Shown here: positions 17,283 to 24,819 of the stretch, piece after piece
How positions within the stretch are numbered: position 1 is the stretch's first letter
Layout of the letters: each line of letters starts with the position of its first letter
Source of the DNA: Halomonadaceae bacterium
GTDB taxonomy: Bacteria > Pseudomonadota > Gammaproteobacteria > Pseudomonadales > Oleiphilaceae
NCBI GenBank assembly: GCA_007692645.1
Contig: REBR01000214.1
Span: forward strand, 1 to 46,281
DNA: 46,281 nt
Direction of reading: 5' to 3'
The notes under the pieces: generated by a model
Databases searched by the model: none
Told to the model about the DNA's origin: nothing
The model's input: the letters and a program-made list of their open reading frames with translations, nothing else
Program-made: the position numbers and the translations under genes

Positions 17283-17957
17283 TCATCCTGAAAAGCGATC
17301 CTGTAGGCTATCAAAGCGTCCGCCACTCTTAGCGGGCCTCAGGTCTAATTCAATGGCGTGGCTGCCAGGACCAGGGAGGGAAACCTCCTGATAGGTAGAA
17401 GGATCCCGCATTCTGGTATGCCAGACCCTGACAGTAAGGGGGTAGGTGTTGGCGTCCAGTTCAGCAGCAGTAAAACGGACCTTGCCGTCTTCTGCGCTTT
17501 GGCCCAGGTGCTTAGTATCCGCCACGATAATAAACCCCTGCATTTGATCGTGGATATTGCACCCCAGTTCGACAATGCCAGGCCGGTCGAAGTGGACCGG
17601 CTTTTCGTGTTCCTGGGCGTAGAGTTCAAGCTCAAAGGTCTTGGGGGCAGAAAAGGAATAAACATGGTGATAGGTGTTGTCTTTGTTGGGGAAGGCGACA
17701 CGGCTTCCCACTGGCGCCACCAGTACATGGGGGTCAAAGGCCCGGTGGCGCTGAATAACCTCAAGTGTTTCTGAGCCCTCTGCCGCCTTGGTTTGTGGCA
17801 GTAATACCACAGCGTCTGCAAGGGGTGACCCGGAGTCTGAGTCAATCAGGGTGATCTCCAGGGTTTGACCAGTGGCTGGCATTGCCATGGCAATTGCAGT
17901 AATCAGGACAACCATGAACGAAGTTCTTAATCTGATGCCTCCTTCAATGTGGCTCAT
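17283..17957 (-). CDS. Periplasmic cupredoxin-like protein ('methylamine utilization' type)
   Basis: The protein is 224 residues with a signal peptide (cleavage near MPATGQ, about residue 31). A plastocyanin/azurin-like fold follows: VGSRVAFPNKDNTYHHVYSF supplies a His, and ELGCNIHDQMQGFIIV supplies Cys, His and Met in the spacing of a type-1 copper site. The annotation 'methylamine utilization protein' is inherited from distant homologues, and there is no methylamine dehydrogenase here. It is the first gene of a four-gene operon (cupredoxin, EAL, DUF3034, truncated globin). AGGGAG lies about 6 bases before the ATG. A periplasmic copper or redox sensing role for this operon is inference. Confidence 0.83.
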   Translation of the reverse strand: MSHIEGGIRLRTSFMVVLITAIAMAMPATGQTLEITLIDSDSGSPLADAVVLLPQTKAAEGSETLEVIQRHRAFDPHVLVAPVGSRVAFPNKDNTYHHVYSFSAPKTFELELYAQEHEKPVHFDRPGIVELGCNIHDQMQGFIIVADTKHLGQSAEDGKVRFTAAELDANTYPLTVRVWHTRMRDPSTYQEVSLPGPGSHAIELDLRPAKSGGRFDSLQDRFSG

Positions 17958-18202
17958 GGCTGCTCCCTTTTAAGTTTAGGTAATATTAGTCCCATACGTG
18001 CATAGTGCACTGTTTATTCAATTATCGGACGGCTGGAAACGTAGTCTTTTTGTAAAGCCCATCCAGATCCAGCAGGAGGATCCCTGGCACAGGGATTGTT
18101 ATACCCTCTTGGTTTTATCCGAAGGGCATCTGTCAGCTGCCTGGAATGTCTTATTTTTTTGAGTGCGCGTTTCCTGGCTAATCACAGTTGTGTGAGTTCT
18201 GC

Positions 18203-18243
18203 TTGATCCCCGTCAAAAAAATAGCGAAATGCTGCTCTATCAT
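18203..18243 (+). promoter_or_regulatory. Anr/FNR-like box and -10 for the CBS-otr operon (within intergenic 17958-18323)
   Basis: The box TTGAT-CCCC-GTCAA (18203-18216) differs from the FNR/Anr consensus TTGAT-N4-ATCAA at one position. A -10-like TATCAT (18238-18243, 5 of 6 matches) begins 28.5 bases from the box centre, close to a class II FNR promoter geometry. It points to the CBS gene at 18324. The remainder of this 366-base gap must also hold the leftward promoter of the cupredoxin operon; I saw no clear site for it. Confidence 0.65.
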
Positions 18244-18323
18244 TATCTGACACTCTGCTTGAGCCAGTAATCCGGCACGAACAGAATTGGAGCATAAACG
18301 CTCTATTTTCAGGGGAGATTGTC

Positions 18324-18818
18324 ATGTTGATAAAGGATGCAATGAGCAGCGAAGTAGTTTCATGTCTGGCCAGAACCTCACTGCAGGAAATCGCCATTCT
18401 GATGTGGGACAACGACTGTGGGGCTGTCCCGGTCGTCGACGACGAACAGCGCCCAGTGGGTATGGTTACCGATCGGGACATTGCCATGGCGGCAGCGCTT
18501 CAGTACAAGCCGCTGTGGGAACTCACCGCAGAGAACGTCAGCAGCAATAAGGAGGTTATCTGTTGCAAGGCGAGTGATGGCATTGCGGATGCACTTGGCC
18601 TGATGCAGAAGTTTGCGGTGCGCAGGCTCCCTATTATCAATCAGTACGGTCAACTGACTGGCATACTGTCAATGGGCGATATCCTGTCCTTCACCCAGGC
18701 GGCCCGGTCCCGGGCCAAGAAAACCAGCAACAGTAACATTGACGCGTCTGAAGTCATGGGTTTTCTCAAGCATGTCAGCGGACATCACAAAGCCCATAAA
18801 GTCATGCAGGCGGGTTGA
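18324..18818 (+). CDS. CBS-pair domain protein
   Basis: The protein is 164 residues: two CBS motifs in tandem (about 1-58 and 70-130) with the usual signatures MVTDRDIA and ILSMGDIL. A basic 35-residue tail follows (RAKKTSN...HHKAHK). CBS pairs bind adenine nucleotides and act as energy sensors; short stand-alone forms include mycobacterial Hrp1. AGGGGAG is 6 bases before the ATG. The gene sits 37 bases ahead of the octahaem cytochrome and shares its Anr-box promoter, which suggests low-oxygen expression. Its partner protein is not known. Confidence 0.9.
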   Translation: MLIKDAMSSEVVSCLARTSLQEIAILMWDNDCGAVPVVDDEQRPVGMVTDRDIAMAAALQYKPLWELTAENVSSNKEVICCKASDGIADALGLMQKFAVRRLPIINQYGQLTGILSMGDILSFTQAARSRAKKTSNSNIDASEVMGFLKHVSGHHKAHKVMQAG

Positions 18819-18855
18819 GCGAAAGCCCTCCCATTCAGACAGGAGTGGCGGGACT

Positions 18856-20475
18856 ATGGTGGAACCGGAAATAAGCCGTTTTCACCTGAGTGCGGGACGC
18901 GCCTCTTTTCGTGCTGCTTTGGCGGTTGTGTTGGTTTGCACCGCCATGTCTGGTTTTGCGTCTCAGCGTCCACCCCCAACCGCCGATCACTCGCAATTTG
19001 ACGTGCTCAAGGGCCCCTTTGAGAACGCCCAGGATGTGACGCACGCCTGCCTGAGTTGTCACACCGAAGCCGGTAAACAGATCCGCGCAACCACGCACTG
19101 GACCTGGATATATGATCACGCCGAGACCGGCCAGGAATTGGGCAAGAGAAAGGTGATTAACAGTTTCTGTGGCATGGTGGTAACCAATGAACCGCGCTGC
19201 ACTTCCTGCCATGTGGGCTATGGCTGGGAAGACATGAATCAACCCCCGCCCAAGGCGGATGCCGCCGTAGATTGCCTGGTGTGCCATGACACCACTGGCG
19301 ATTACCGGAAATTCCCAACCCTGTCTGGCCACCCCACCTACATCCCCAGAGAATGGCCTGCCGGCAGCGGTAAAATGGTCTATCCCCCGGATCTGGAAAC
19401 CATTGCGCGAAACGTGGGTGCCAGCGGCCGGGCCACCTGCGGTAGCTGCCATTTCTATGGCGGCGGTGGTGATGGGGTAAAGCACGGTGATCTGGATTCT
19501 TCACTGATTGACCCGCCACGGACTCTGGACGTTCACATGTCGAAAGGTGGGCTGGATTTTACCTGCGCCGACTGTCACACCAGCTGGGGGCACAACATTG
19601 CCGGCAGCCGTTATCACATTACGGCCAGCGATACAGCGGGTATTGATGTGCCACTGCGCCCGGCCCCCGGTCGTGCCAGCTGTGCATCCTGCCATGGCGT
19701 GACCCCCCACCGGCAGAAAAAGCTGAATGATCACGGTGACACCCTCGCATGCCAGAGCTGTCATATACCGGAATTTGCCCGGGGCGGGGTGCCCACCAAG
19801 ACATGGTGGGACTGGTCCACTGCCGGGCAGTTGGATGAGGCGGGTGAGCCGTTTGTTGAGTACGATGAGTACGGCTATATCAGCTACATGAGTGAAAAAG
19901 GCCACTTCCGCAGCGAGGAAAACCTGGTGCCAGATTATGCCTGGTTTGATGGGGTCATGAGGTACACACTGGCCGATGAAAGGCTGAACGTTGAAACTCC
20001 CCCGGTGAGGATCAACCAGGCTGAGGGGCGCCCGGGGGATGGGAATTCCCGGATTTGGCCTTTCAAGATCATGCGCGGTAAACAGCCCTATGACACCGAG
20101 CTTGAAACCCTGCTCGCTACGCACGTTTTCGGCGAGAAAGACCGGGCACTGTGGAGCAACTTTAACTGGACGGAGGCGCTGCAGGCCGGCAGTGATTTAT
20201 CCGGCAGGCCTTTCAGTGGGCACTACGATTTTATTGAAACCACGATGCACTGGCTGGTCACCCATATGGTGCCCCCGGCTTCTGAGGCGCTCAACTGTGT
20301 GGCCTGCCATAGTAGTGAAAGTCGGTTGGCCGGTGTTCCCGGTATCTATATGCCCGGTTATCACCGCAGCCACTGGTTGGATTTTGTTGGCTGGCTGCTG
20401 GTGACGCTGACCCTGGTGGCTGTTGTGCTGCATGGGCTGGCCCGTGTAGTGCTTAGAGCGAGGCGTGGGCCATGA
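18856..20475 (+). CDS. Octahaem c-type cytochrome, tetrathionate-reductase (OTR) family, membrane-anchored
   Basis: The 539-residue protein starts at the ATG following AGGAG (18841-18845); an upstream in-frame ATG at 18739 would overlap the CBS gene. A signal segment (about 18-35) exports it. Eight CXXCH haem sites are visible, at C65, C115, C140, C195, C237, C276, C299 and C481. Seven lie in the N-terminal half and the eighth near the C-terminus. A transmembrane helix (about 508-533) would anchor it to the inner membrane facing the periplasm. OTR-family enzymes reduce tetrathionate, nitrite or hydroxylamine in vitro; the natural substrate is unsettled. K97 or K99, upstream of haem 2, are candidates for the lysine haem ligand known in Shewanella OTR. 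The stop overlaps the next gene (ATGA). Confidence 0.92.
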   Translation: MVEPEISRFHLSAGRASFRAALAVVLVCTAMSGFASQRPPPTADHSQFDVLKGPFENAQDVTHACLSCHTEAGKQIRATTHWTWIYDHAETGQELGKRKVINSFCGMVVTNEPRCTSCHVGYGWEDMNQPPPKADAAVDCLVCHDTTGDYRKFPTLSGHPTYIPREWPAGSGKMVYPPDLETIARNVGASGRATCGSCHFYGGGGDGVKHGDLDSSLIDPPRTLDVHMSKGGLDFTCADCHTSWGHNIAGSRYHITASDTAGIDVPLRPAPGRASCASCHGVTPHRQKKLNDHGDTLACQSCHIPEFARGGVPTKTWWDWSTAGQLDEAGEPFVEYDEYGYISYMSEKGHFRSEENLVPDYAWFDGVMRYTLADERLNVETPPVRINQAEGRPGDGNSRIWPFKIMRGKQPYDTELETLLATHVFGEKDRALWSNFNWTEALQAGSDLSGRPFSGHYDFIETTMHWLVTHMVPPASEALNCVACHSSESRLAGVPGIYMPGYHRSHWLDFVGWLLVTLTLVAVVLHGLARVVLRARRGP

Positions 20476-21074
20476 CGCGGGTAATGATCTATAAGCGGTT
20501 CGAACGCTTCTGGCACTGGTGCCAGGTGTTGCTTATTTTTACCCTGTTGTTCACGGGCTTCGAGATCCATGGGACCTATTCGGTACTCGGTTTTGCAGAG
20601 GCGGTCCGTTTCCACTCTCTGGCTGCCTGGGGGTTGGTGGTCTTATGGCTGTTCGTGGTGTTCTGGCTGTGTACCACCGGAGAATGGCGACAGTATGTGC
20701 CTACCCGGAAAGGCCTGTTTGCAGTGCTCCATTACTACCTGATCGGAACCTTTACTGGCGCAGCGCACCCTTATCGCAAAACCAGCAGGGCGAAACACAA
20801 CCCACTCCAGCGCCTGGCTTACCTGTCTTTCAAGCTGGTCATTGTGCCGGTTATCTGGGTCAGTGGTTTGTTGTATCTGTTTTATCGGGACTGGCCGGTG
20901 ACCCTGGCTGAGTCACTGGCCCTGGAAACCGTGGCCATGGTGCACACCGCCGCGGCTTTCGGGGTGCTGGTGTTTATCATCGCCCACGTTTATATGGCCA
21001 CTATGGGGCCGACACTGACGAGTCTCATAAAACCAATGATCACCGGCTATGAAGATCTGGATGAAGAGGATTGA
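20472..21074 (+). CDS. Di-haem cytochrome b-type membrane subunit
   Basis: The protein is 200 residues with four to five hydrophobic helices (about 14-35, 48-68, 115-140, 160-182). It has histidines in FERFWHWCQ, VRFHSLAAWG, MVHTAAAFG and FIIAHVYMA positioned as b-haem ligands, as in cytochrome b561 / FdoI-type subunits. It would pass electrons from the quinol pool across the membrane to the periplasmic octahaem cytochrome. The ATGA overlap with the cytochrome gene indicates translational coupling and supports a working complex. The protein ends in an acidic cytoplasmic tail (YEDLDEED). Confidence 0.88.
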   Translation: MTRVMIYKRFERFWHWCQVLLIFTLLFTGFEIHGTYSVLGFAEAVRFHSLAAWGLVVLWLFVVFWLCTTGEWRQYVPTRKGLFAVLHYYLIGTFTGAAHPYRKTSRAKHNPLQRLAYLSFKLVIVPVIWVSGLLYLFYRDWPVTLAESLALETVAMVHTAAAFGVLVFIIAHVYMATMGPTLTSLIKPMITGYEDLDEED

Positions 21075-21148
21075 CCTATCCACCGGCTTGAGCTGCATCT
21101 GACCCTAATCAGCCCGGGATCAATTGGGTGACGCTTTTTCCGGTACGC

Positions 21149-22390
21149 TCATGAAAGCTCGATACGATCCGTAATGCCACTGCGCAGGGCCAGCAGCATG
21201 GTCAGGTATTCCCGCAGCTGGCGGGTCAGCAGGAAATTTTCCCGCACAAACTGGCGTGCCTTTTCTCCCATCTCCTGCCCCCGCTCAGGCCGTTGCAGCA
21301 GGTAGCGAATGCGCAGCGCCGCCCCTTCGGGGGTATTGACCAGAAAACCGGTGTGGTAGTTAATCACCTGCAGGCGAATGCCTCCGGTGTCGCCACCAAT
21401 AACGGGTTTACCTTTCCACATGGCTTCAGTGACGGTCAGGCCGAAGCCCTCCCGCAGGGATTTCTGCAAGACCACATCGGCACAGCGCTGGAGTGCATTA
21501 ATGATGCGGTGGGCATCCGGCGCCAGTAACAGCAGGTGGATATCCCTGTCGTGGTTGGCCGCGTTTTGCGCCTCAAGGTGCACGGCTTCGCCTTCCGGGT
21601 CGTCGCTGGCAGTGCCGCCGGCCAGCACCAGTTGCAGGCCGGGCACGAACTTTCTGGCCAGCCGGAAGGCTTCAATCACCCCCAGTGGATCCTTGAAGCG
21701 GTCGAAGCGTGATACCTGCAGAATCATCGGTCGCTGGGGGTCGAGACCAAATTGCTGCTGCACCGCGGCTATTTCTTCCCGGCTCAGTTCCAGGTTCTTG
21801 TCACTAAGAGGGTCGATACTGGGGGGGATCAGGTACTCCGGGTGGGGCAGAGCCTGGGCGAAGGAGGCCAGAGAAAACACGCTGGCGTCATAGTCGGTAA
21901 GGAAGCGCCGCAGGTAGCGCCAGACATGGCGGTCCGGGTGGCTGGCGTCGATATGGCAACGCCACACCCAGGTGCCTTTGCGGTTCGGGCACAGCCCCAG
22001 CAGAGGGGCTGGTTGCGGATCGTGAATAAACACCATGTCGGCTTCTTCCAGCACCGGGCGCAAGCGCTCGGCGGTCCTGGCATTGGTCTCTTGATAGGCC
22101 CGCAACAGATGCTCGGGGATCACTGTGCGATGACCCTGCAAGCCATTATGAAAGGCCTTGGTGCATTGATAGAAATCCCTTTCCCCGGTGATCACTTCCC
22201 AGCGGGTATTGAGACCCAGCTCGCACATCAGGGGCACCAGCTTATGCAGAATTTCCGCCACGCCACCGCCGACCCGGGTGGAATTGACATGGACGACTTT
22301 CATGCCCCGCAGAGGGGCGGCAAGCTGGCGGAGCTGGTCAACGATATCCGTTCCAGCGACTTCGGCATAGGATTCAAGCAGGTTAGACAT
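21149..22390 (-). CDS. treT: Trehalose glycosyltransferring synthase (TreT-type GT4 glycosyltransferase)
   Basis: The 413-residue start (ATG at 22388-22390) is preferred over one 13 codons upstream because AGGAG lies 8 bases before it. The GT-B fold is clear. The N-terminal domain has VHVNSTRVGGGVAEIL, the characteristic opening of TreT. The C-terminal domain has the nucleotide-sugar motif REGFGLTVTEAMWKGKPV and then GGDTGG. TreT makes trehalose from NDP-glucose and free glucose, and in some organisms works reversibly. It overlaps the upstream DUF5752 gene by 8 bases and ends the treY-treZ-DUF5752-treT set. Related GT4 trehalose phosphorylases are the main alternative. Confidence 0.85.
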   Translation of the reverse strand: MSNLLESYAEVAGTDIVDQLRQLAAPLRGMKVVHVNSTRVGGGVAEILHKLVPLMCELGLNTRWEVITGERDFYQCTKAFHNGLQGHRTVIPEHLLRAYQETNARTAERLRPVLEEADMVFIHDPQPAPLLGLCPNRKGTWVWRCHIDASHPDRHVWRYLRRFLTDYDASVFSLASFAQALPHPEYLIPPSIDPLSDKNLELSREEIAAVQQQFGLDPQRPMILQVSRFDRFKDPLGVIEAFRLARKFVPGLQLVLAGGTASDDPEGEAVHLEAQNAANHDRDIHLLLLAPDAHRIINALQRCADVVLQKSLREGFGLTVTEAMWKGKPVIGGDTGGIRLQVINYHTGFLVNTPEGAALRIRYLLQRPERGQEMGEKARQFVRENFLLTRQLREYLTMLLALRSGITDRIELS

Positions 22391-23066
22391 GGGTTGAGCT
22401 CCTGTGGGAATTGGCGAAGAGGGCGGCAAGCTGCTCGCGCAGTTCGCTCAGGGAAATGAAGTAGGGGTCGATGGCAGCCAGCCCCTGGGCTAATCCGGTG
22501 TAGCGTTGCCCCCATGCCGACAGCCAGGCACGGAAGTCGTCTTCACCCCGGGGCAGGCGTTGGCGGGCATCAATAAAATGGTAGAACACGCTGCCCGGTG
22601 ACAGGCCGGCGATGACCTCGGCGAGCTGTTCCGGTTGCTCAACAGTGCGACCCGTGTCGAACACCACGATCTGGGAGCGGATAAACTGGAACTGCCTGTC
22701 CACCGGCGTCCACGGGTTCGCACTGTCTTCCTCCAGGCGTTGCTCCACCACATCGAGCAGGGCCTGGCGCATGTCTTCCGGGTTTGCAAAGCCTGATGGG
22801 TCGATGGCAGCAAGCCGTTCTGCCAGGGTGGCATCGTGCAGGGCATGTTTGGCCCACTCCCCCAGGTCGTTGCCGTATTCCCGCTCTTCAAATCCCGGGT
22901 GCAGCAGGCCGCCCCAGAAATGGTAATAGAGGCTGCTGCCGGGCACCGTTTTCAGGTGGTCCCGCAGTTCCTTGAGCGTTTGCACCTTATCTCCCGTGGC
23001 CAGGGCAATAAGGGCACAGTCCTTGATGGCAAAGGGCGTCAACGGGGCAGTGGGTGCATGGGCCAT
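22383..23066 (-). CDS. DUF5752 family protein
   Basis: The protein is 227 residues, soluble, with no signal. It carries an internal repeat of the type LYYHFWGG (about 46-53) and VFYHFIDARQRLPRGEDDF (about 158-176), each followed by W-rich acidic helices (LGEWAKHALHD and FRAWLSAWG). This is the pattern I associate with DUF5752 (PF19027), often next to TreT-like enzymes. The function is unknown. The 8-base overlap with treT suggests the two proteins act together, for example as a regulatory or accessory subunit of the synthase (inference). The gene begins 20 bases after the treZ stop. Confidence 0.8.
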   Translation of the reverse strand: MAHAPTAPLTPFAIKDCALIALATGDKVQTLKELRDHLKTVPGSSLYYHFWGGLLHPGFEEREYGNDLGEWAKHALHDATLAERLAAIDPSGFANPEDMRQALLDVVEQRLEEDSANPWTPVDRQFQFIRSQIVVFDTGRTVEQPEQLAEVIAGLSPGSVFYHFIDARQRLPRGEDDFRAWLSAWGQRYTGLAQGLAAIDPYFISLSELREQLAALFANSHRSSTHV

Positions 23067-23085
23067 GGTTCTCTCCCTGTGTTGG

Positions 23086-24819
23086 TCATGATGGATCTAC
23101 TGCCAGTATCGCCACGGATTCTCCAGGCATAAATATCGCCTCGTCCTCCAGCACCGCCCCGGTCCGTGAGGCCAGCAATAATTGCTTCGGCTGTCGCTGC
23201 GGGTAAGGGATGCGCTGCCGGGCTTGGGCTAAATTGCAGGCAATGAGGATTGTTGAGCGTTCTAACAGCAACCAGCGGGCATCCTCATCAAAGTGCACGT
23301 TACTCCTGGCAAGGCAGTCGTCAGTCAATGCCGGCGTGGCTCGGCGCAAGCCAATCAGTGCCTTGTGCCAGGCAAGCATGTGGGTGTGGGGGGGCAGCTT
23401 GCGTTCCGGCCAGTTCAGGCGGCAGGCCTCGAAGGTGTTCTGGTCCTGGGGATCGGGAAGACTCTCAGGGTCGATGCCGGTAGCGGCAAACTCGTTCCCC
23501 CGACCCTCCCGCACCTTTTGTGCCAGCACCGGATCCTGGTGGTCGGTGAAGTACTGAAAAGGGGTGCTGGCTGCCCACTCCTCCCCCTGAAACAATAGCG
23601 GTACAAAGGGTGCCGTCATTAACAGCGCCGCACCGATATGGAGTAAACCCTCAGAGAGAAGCTGTGCGCTGCGCTCACCGTGGGGCCGGTTGCCGGTCTG
23701 GTCATGGTTTTGCAAAAAGCCGATAAAGTGGCGCCCGGACAGTCCGCTGGGGGGACGACCGTGTCGCTGCTGACGGTATTGCGAATAGCGGCCATCGTAG
23801 ACCAGGCCCTGGGTGAGCGCCTTGGCCAGGTCGGCCAGGTGACCGAAATCCTGGTAGTAGCCGCCCTTCTCGCCGGTCAGAACGCTGTGCAGGGCGTGGT
23901 GGAAGTCTTCGTTCCACATGGCATCCAGGCCGTAACCGCCGGCTTGTGGTGAGCCCATCAGGCGCGGATCGTTGCGGTCGTTTTCGGCGATCAGTACCAG
24001 GTGTCGCCCCAGCTGTGCTGCCAGCCCCTGCACGGCCTGGTGAAGTTGCTCGAGAAAGGGCAGGGCAGAGGTGTCGATGATGGCATGCACGGCGTCGATG
24101 CGCAGGCCGTCGATATGGTAGTCCCGCAGCCACATGAGGGCATTGTCGATGAAGAAATCCCTCACCTGATCGCTACCGGCCCGGTCCAGGTTGACGGCAT
24201 CCCCCCAGGGGGTGTTGTAGGCGTCGGTGAAGTAGGGGCCAAAGCGGGCCAGGTAATTGCCCTCTGGGCCCAGGTGGTTGTAGACCACATCCAGGAGCAC
24301 TGCCAGGCCCTTGCGGTGGCAGGCGTCCACCAGCCCCTTGAGACCCTCGGGGCCGCCGTAGGCATGGTGGGGAGCGTAGAGGTCGACGCCATCATAGCCC
24401 CAGCCCCGCTCCCCGGGGAATTCCGCCACCGGCATCAGCTCGACATGGGTAATACCCAGATCCACCAGGTGGTCCAGGTGCTTGATGGCCCCCGCAAAGG
24501 TTCCCTCTGGTGTGAAGGTGCCAATGTGGATTTCCTCAATAATGGCGCAAGCCAGCGGTGGCGCTTGCCAGCCGCTATCGCCCCAGGCAAAGCGGTGGTG
24601 GTCCAGGCAGCGGGACGGTCCATGCACACCCGCGGGCTGCCAGGGCGAGCGCGGGTCCGGAAAGGGCCCCTCGCCGTCCAGCAGAAAGCCATAGTCTGTG
24701 CCGTGGGTTACGGCGGTTAATTGCCACCAGCCACCGGTTAAAGGCTGCATGGCCCTTCGGCTGCCGGCGATTTCAACCTCGACTTGACGGGCATTGGGGG
24801 CCCATAGGTGAAGGTTCAT
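23086..24819 (-). CDS. treZ: Malto-oligosyltrehalose trehalohydrolase (TreZ, GH13)
   Basis: The protein is 577 residues, a normal TreZ length. An N-terminal CBM48-like domain (1 to about 85) is followed by the GH13 barrel with nucleophile D242 (LRIDAVH), acid/base E279 (LIAEND) and D373 (LQNHDQTGN). The YNHLGPEGNYL segment is typical of TreZ and glycogen-branching relatives. It cuts the trehalose cap from malto-oligosyltrehalose. The ATGA overlap with treY shows coupling in the order treY-treZ. Without TreX or a glycogen synthase in the window, the source of the alpha-glucan is not seen. Confidence 0.95.
   Translation of the reverse strand: MNLHLWAPNARQVEVEIAGSRRAMQPLTGGWWQLTAVTHGTDYGFLLDGEGPFPDPRSPWQPAGVHGPSRCLDHHRFAWGDSGWQAPPLACAIIEEIHIGTFTPEGTFAGAIKHLDHLVDLGITHVELMPVAEFPGERGWGYDGVDLYAPHHAYGGPEGLKGLVDACHRKGLAVLLDVVYNHLGPEGNYLARFGPYFTDAYNTPWGDAVNLDRAGSDQVRDFFIDNALMWLRDYHIDGLRIDAVHAIIDTSALPFLEQLHQAVQGLAAQLGRHLVLIAENDRNDPRLMGSPQAGGYGLDAMWNEDFHHALHSVLTGEKGGYYQDFGHLADLAKALTQGLVYDGRYSQYRQQRHGRPPSGLSGRHFIGFLQNHDQTGNRPHGERSAQLLSEGLLHIGAALLMTAPFVPLLFQGEEWAASTPFQYFTDHQDPVLAQKVREGRGNEFAATGIDPESLPDPQDQNTFEACRLNWPERKLPPHTHMLAWHKALIGLRRATPALTDDCLARSNVHFDEDARWLLLERSTILIACNLAQARQRIPYPQRQPKQLLLASRTGAVLEDEAIFMPGESVAILAVDPS

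Noticed and set aside
18739-18855. Extended start for the octahaem cytochrome
   Set aside because: It overlaps the CBS gene by 80 bases and puts a charged 39-residue stretch before the signal peptide; AGGAG marks the later ATG.
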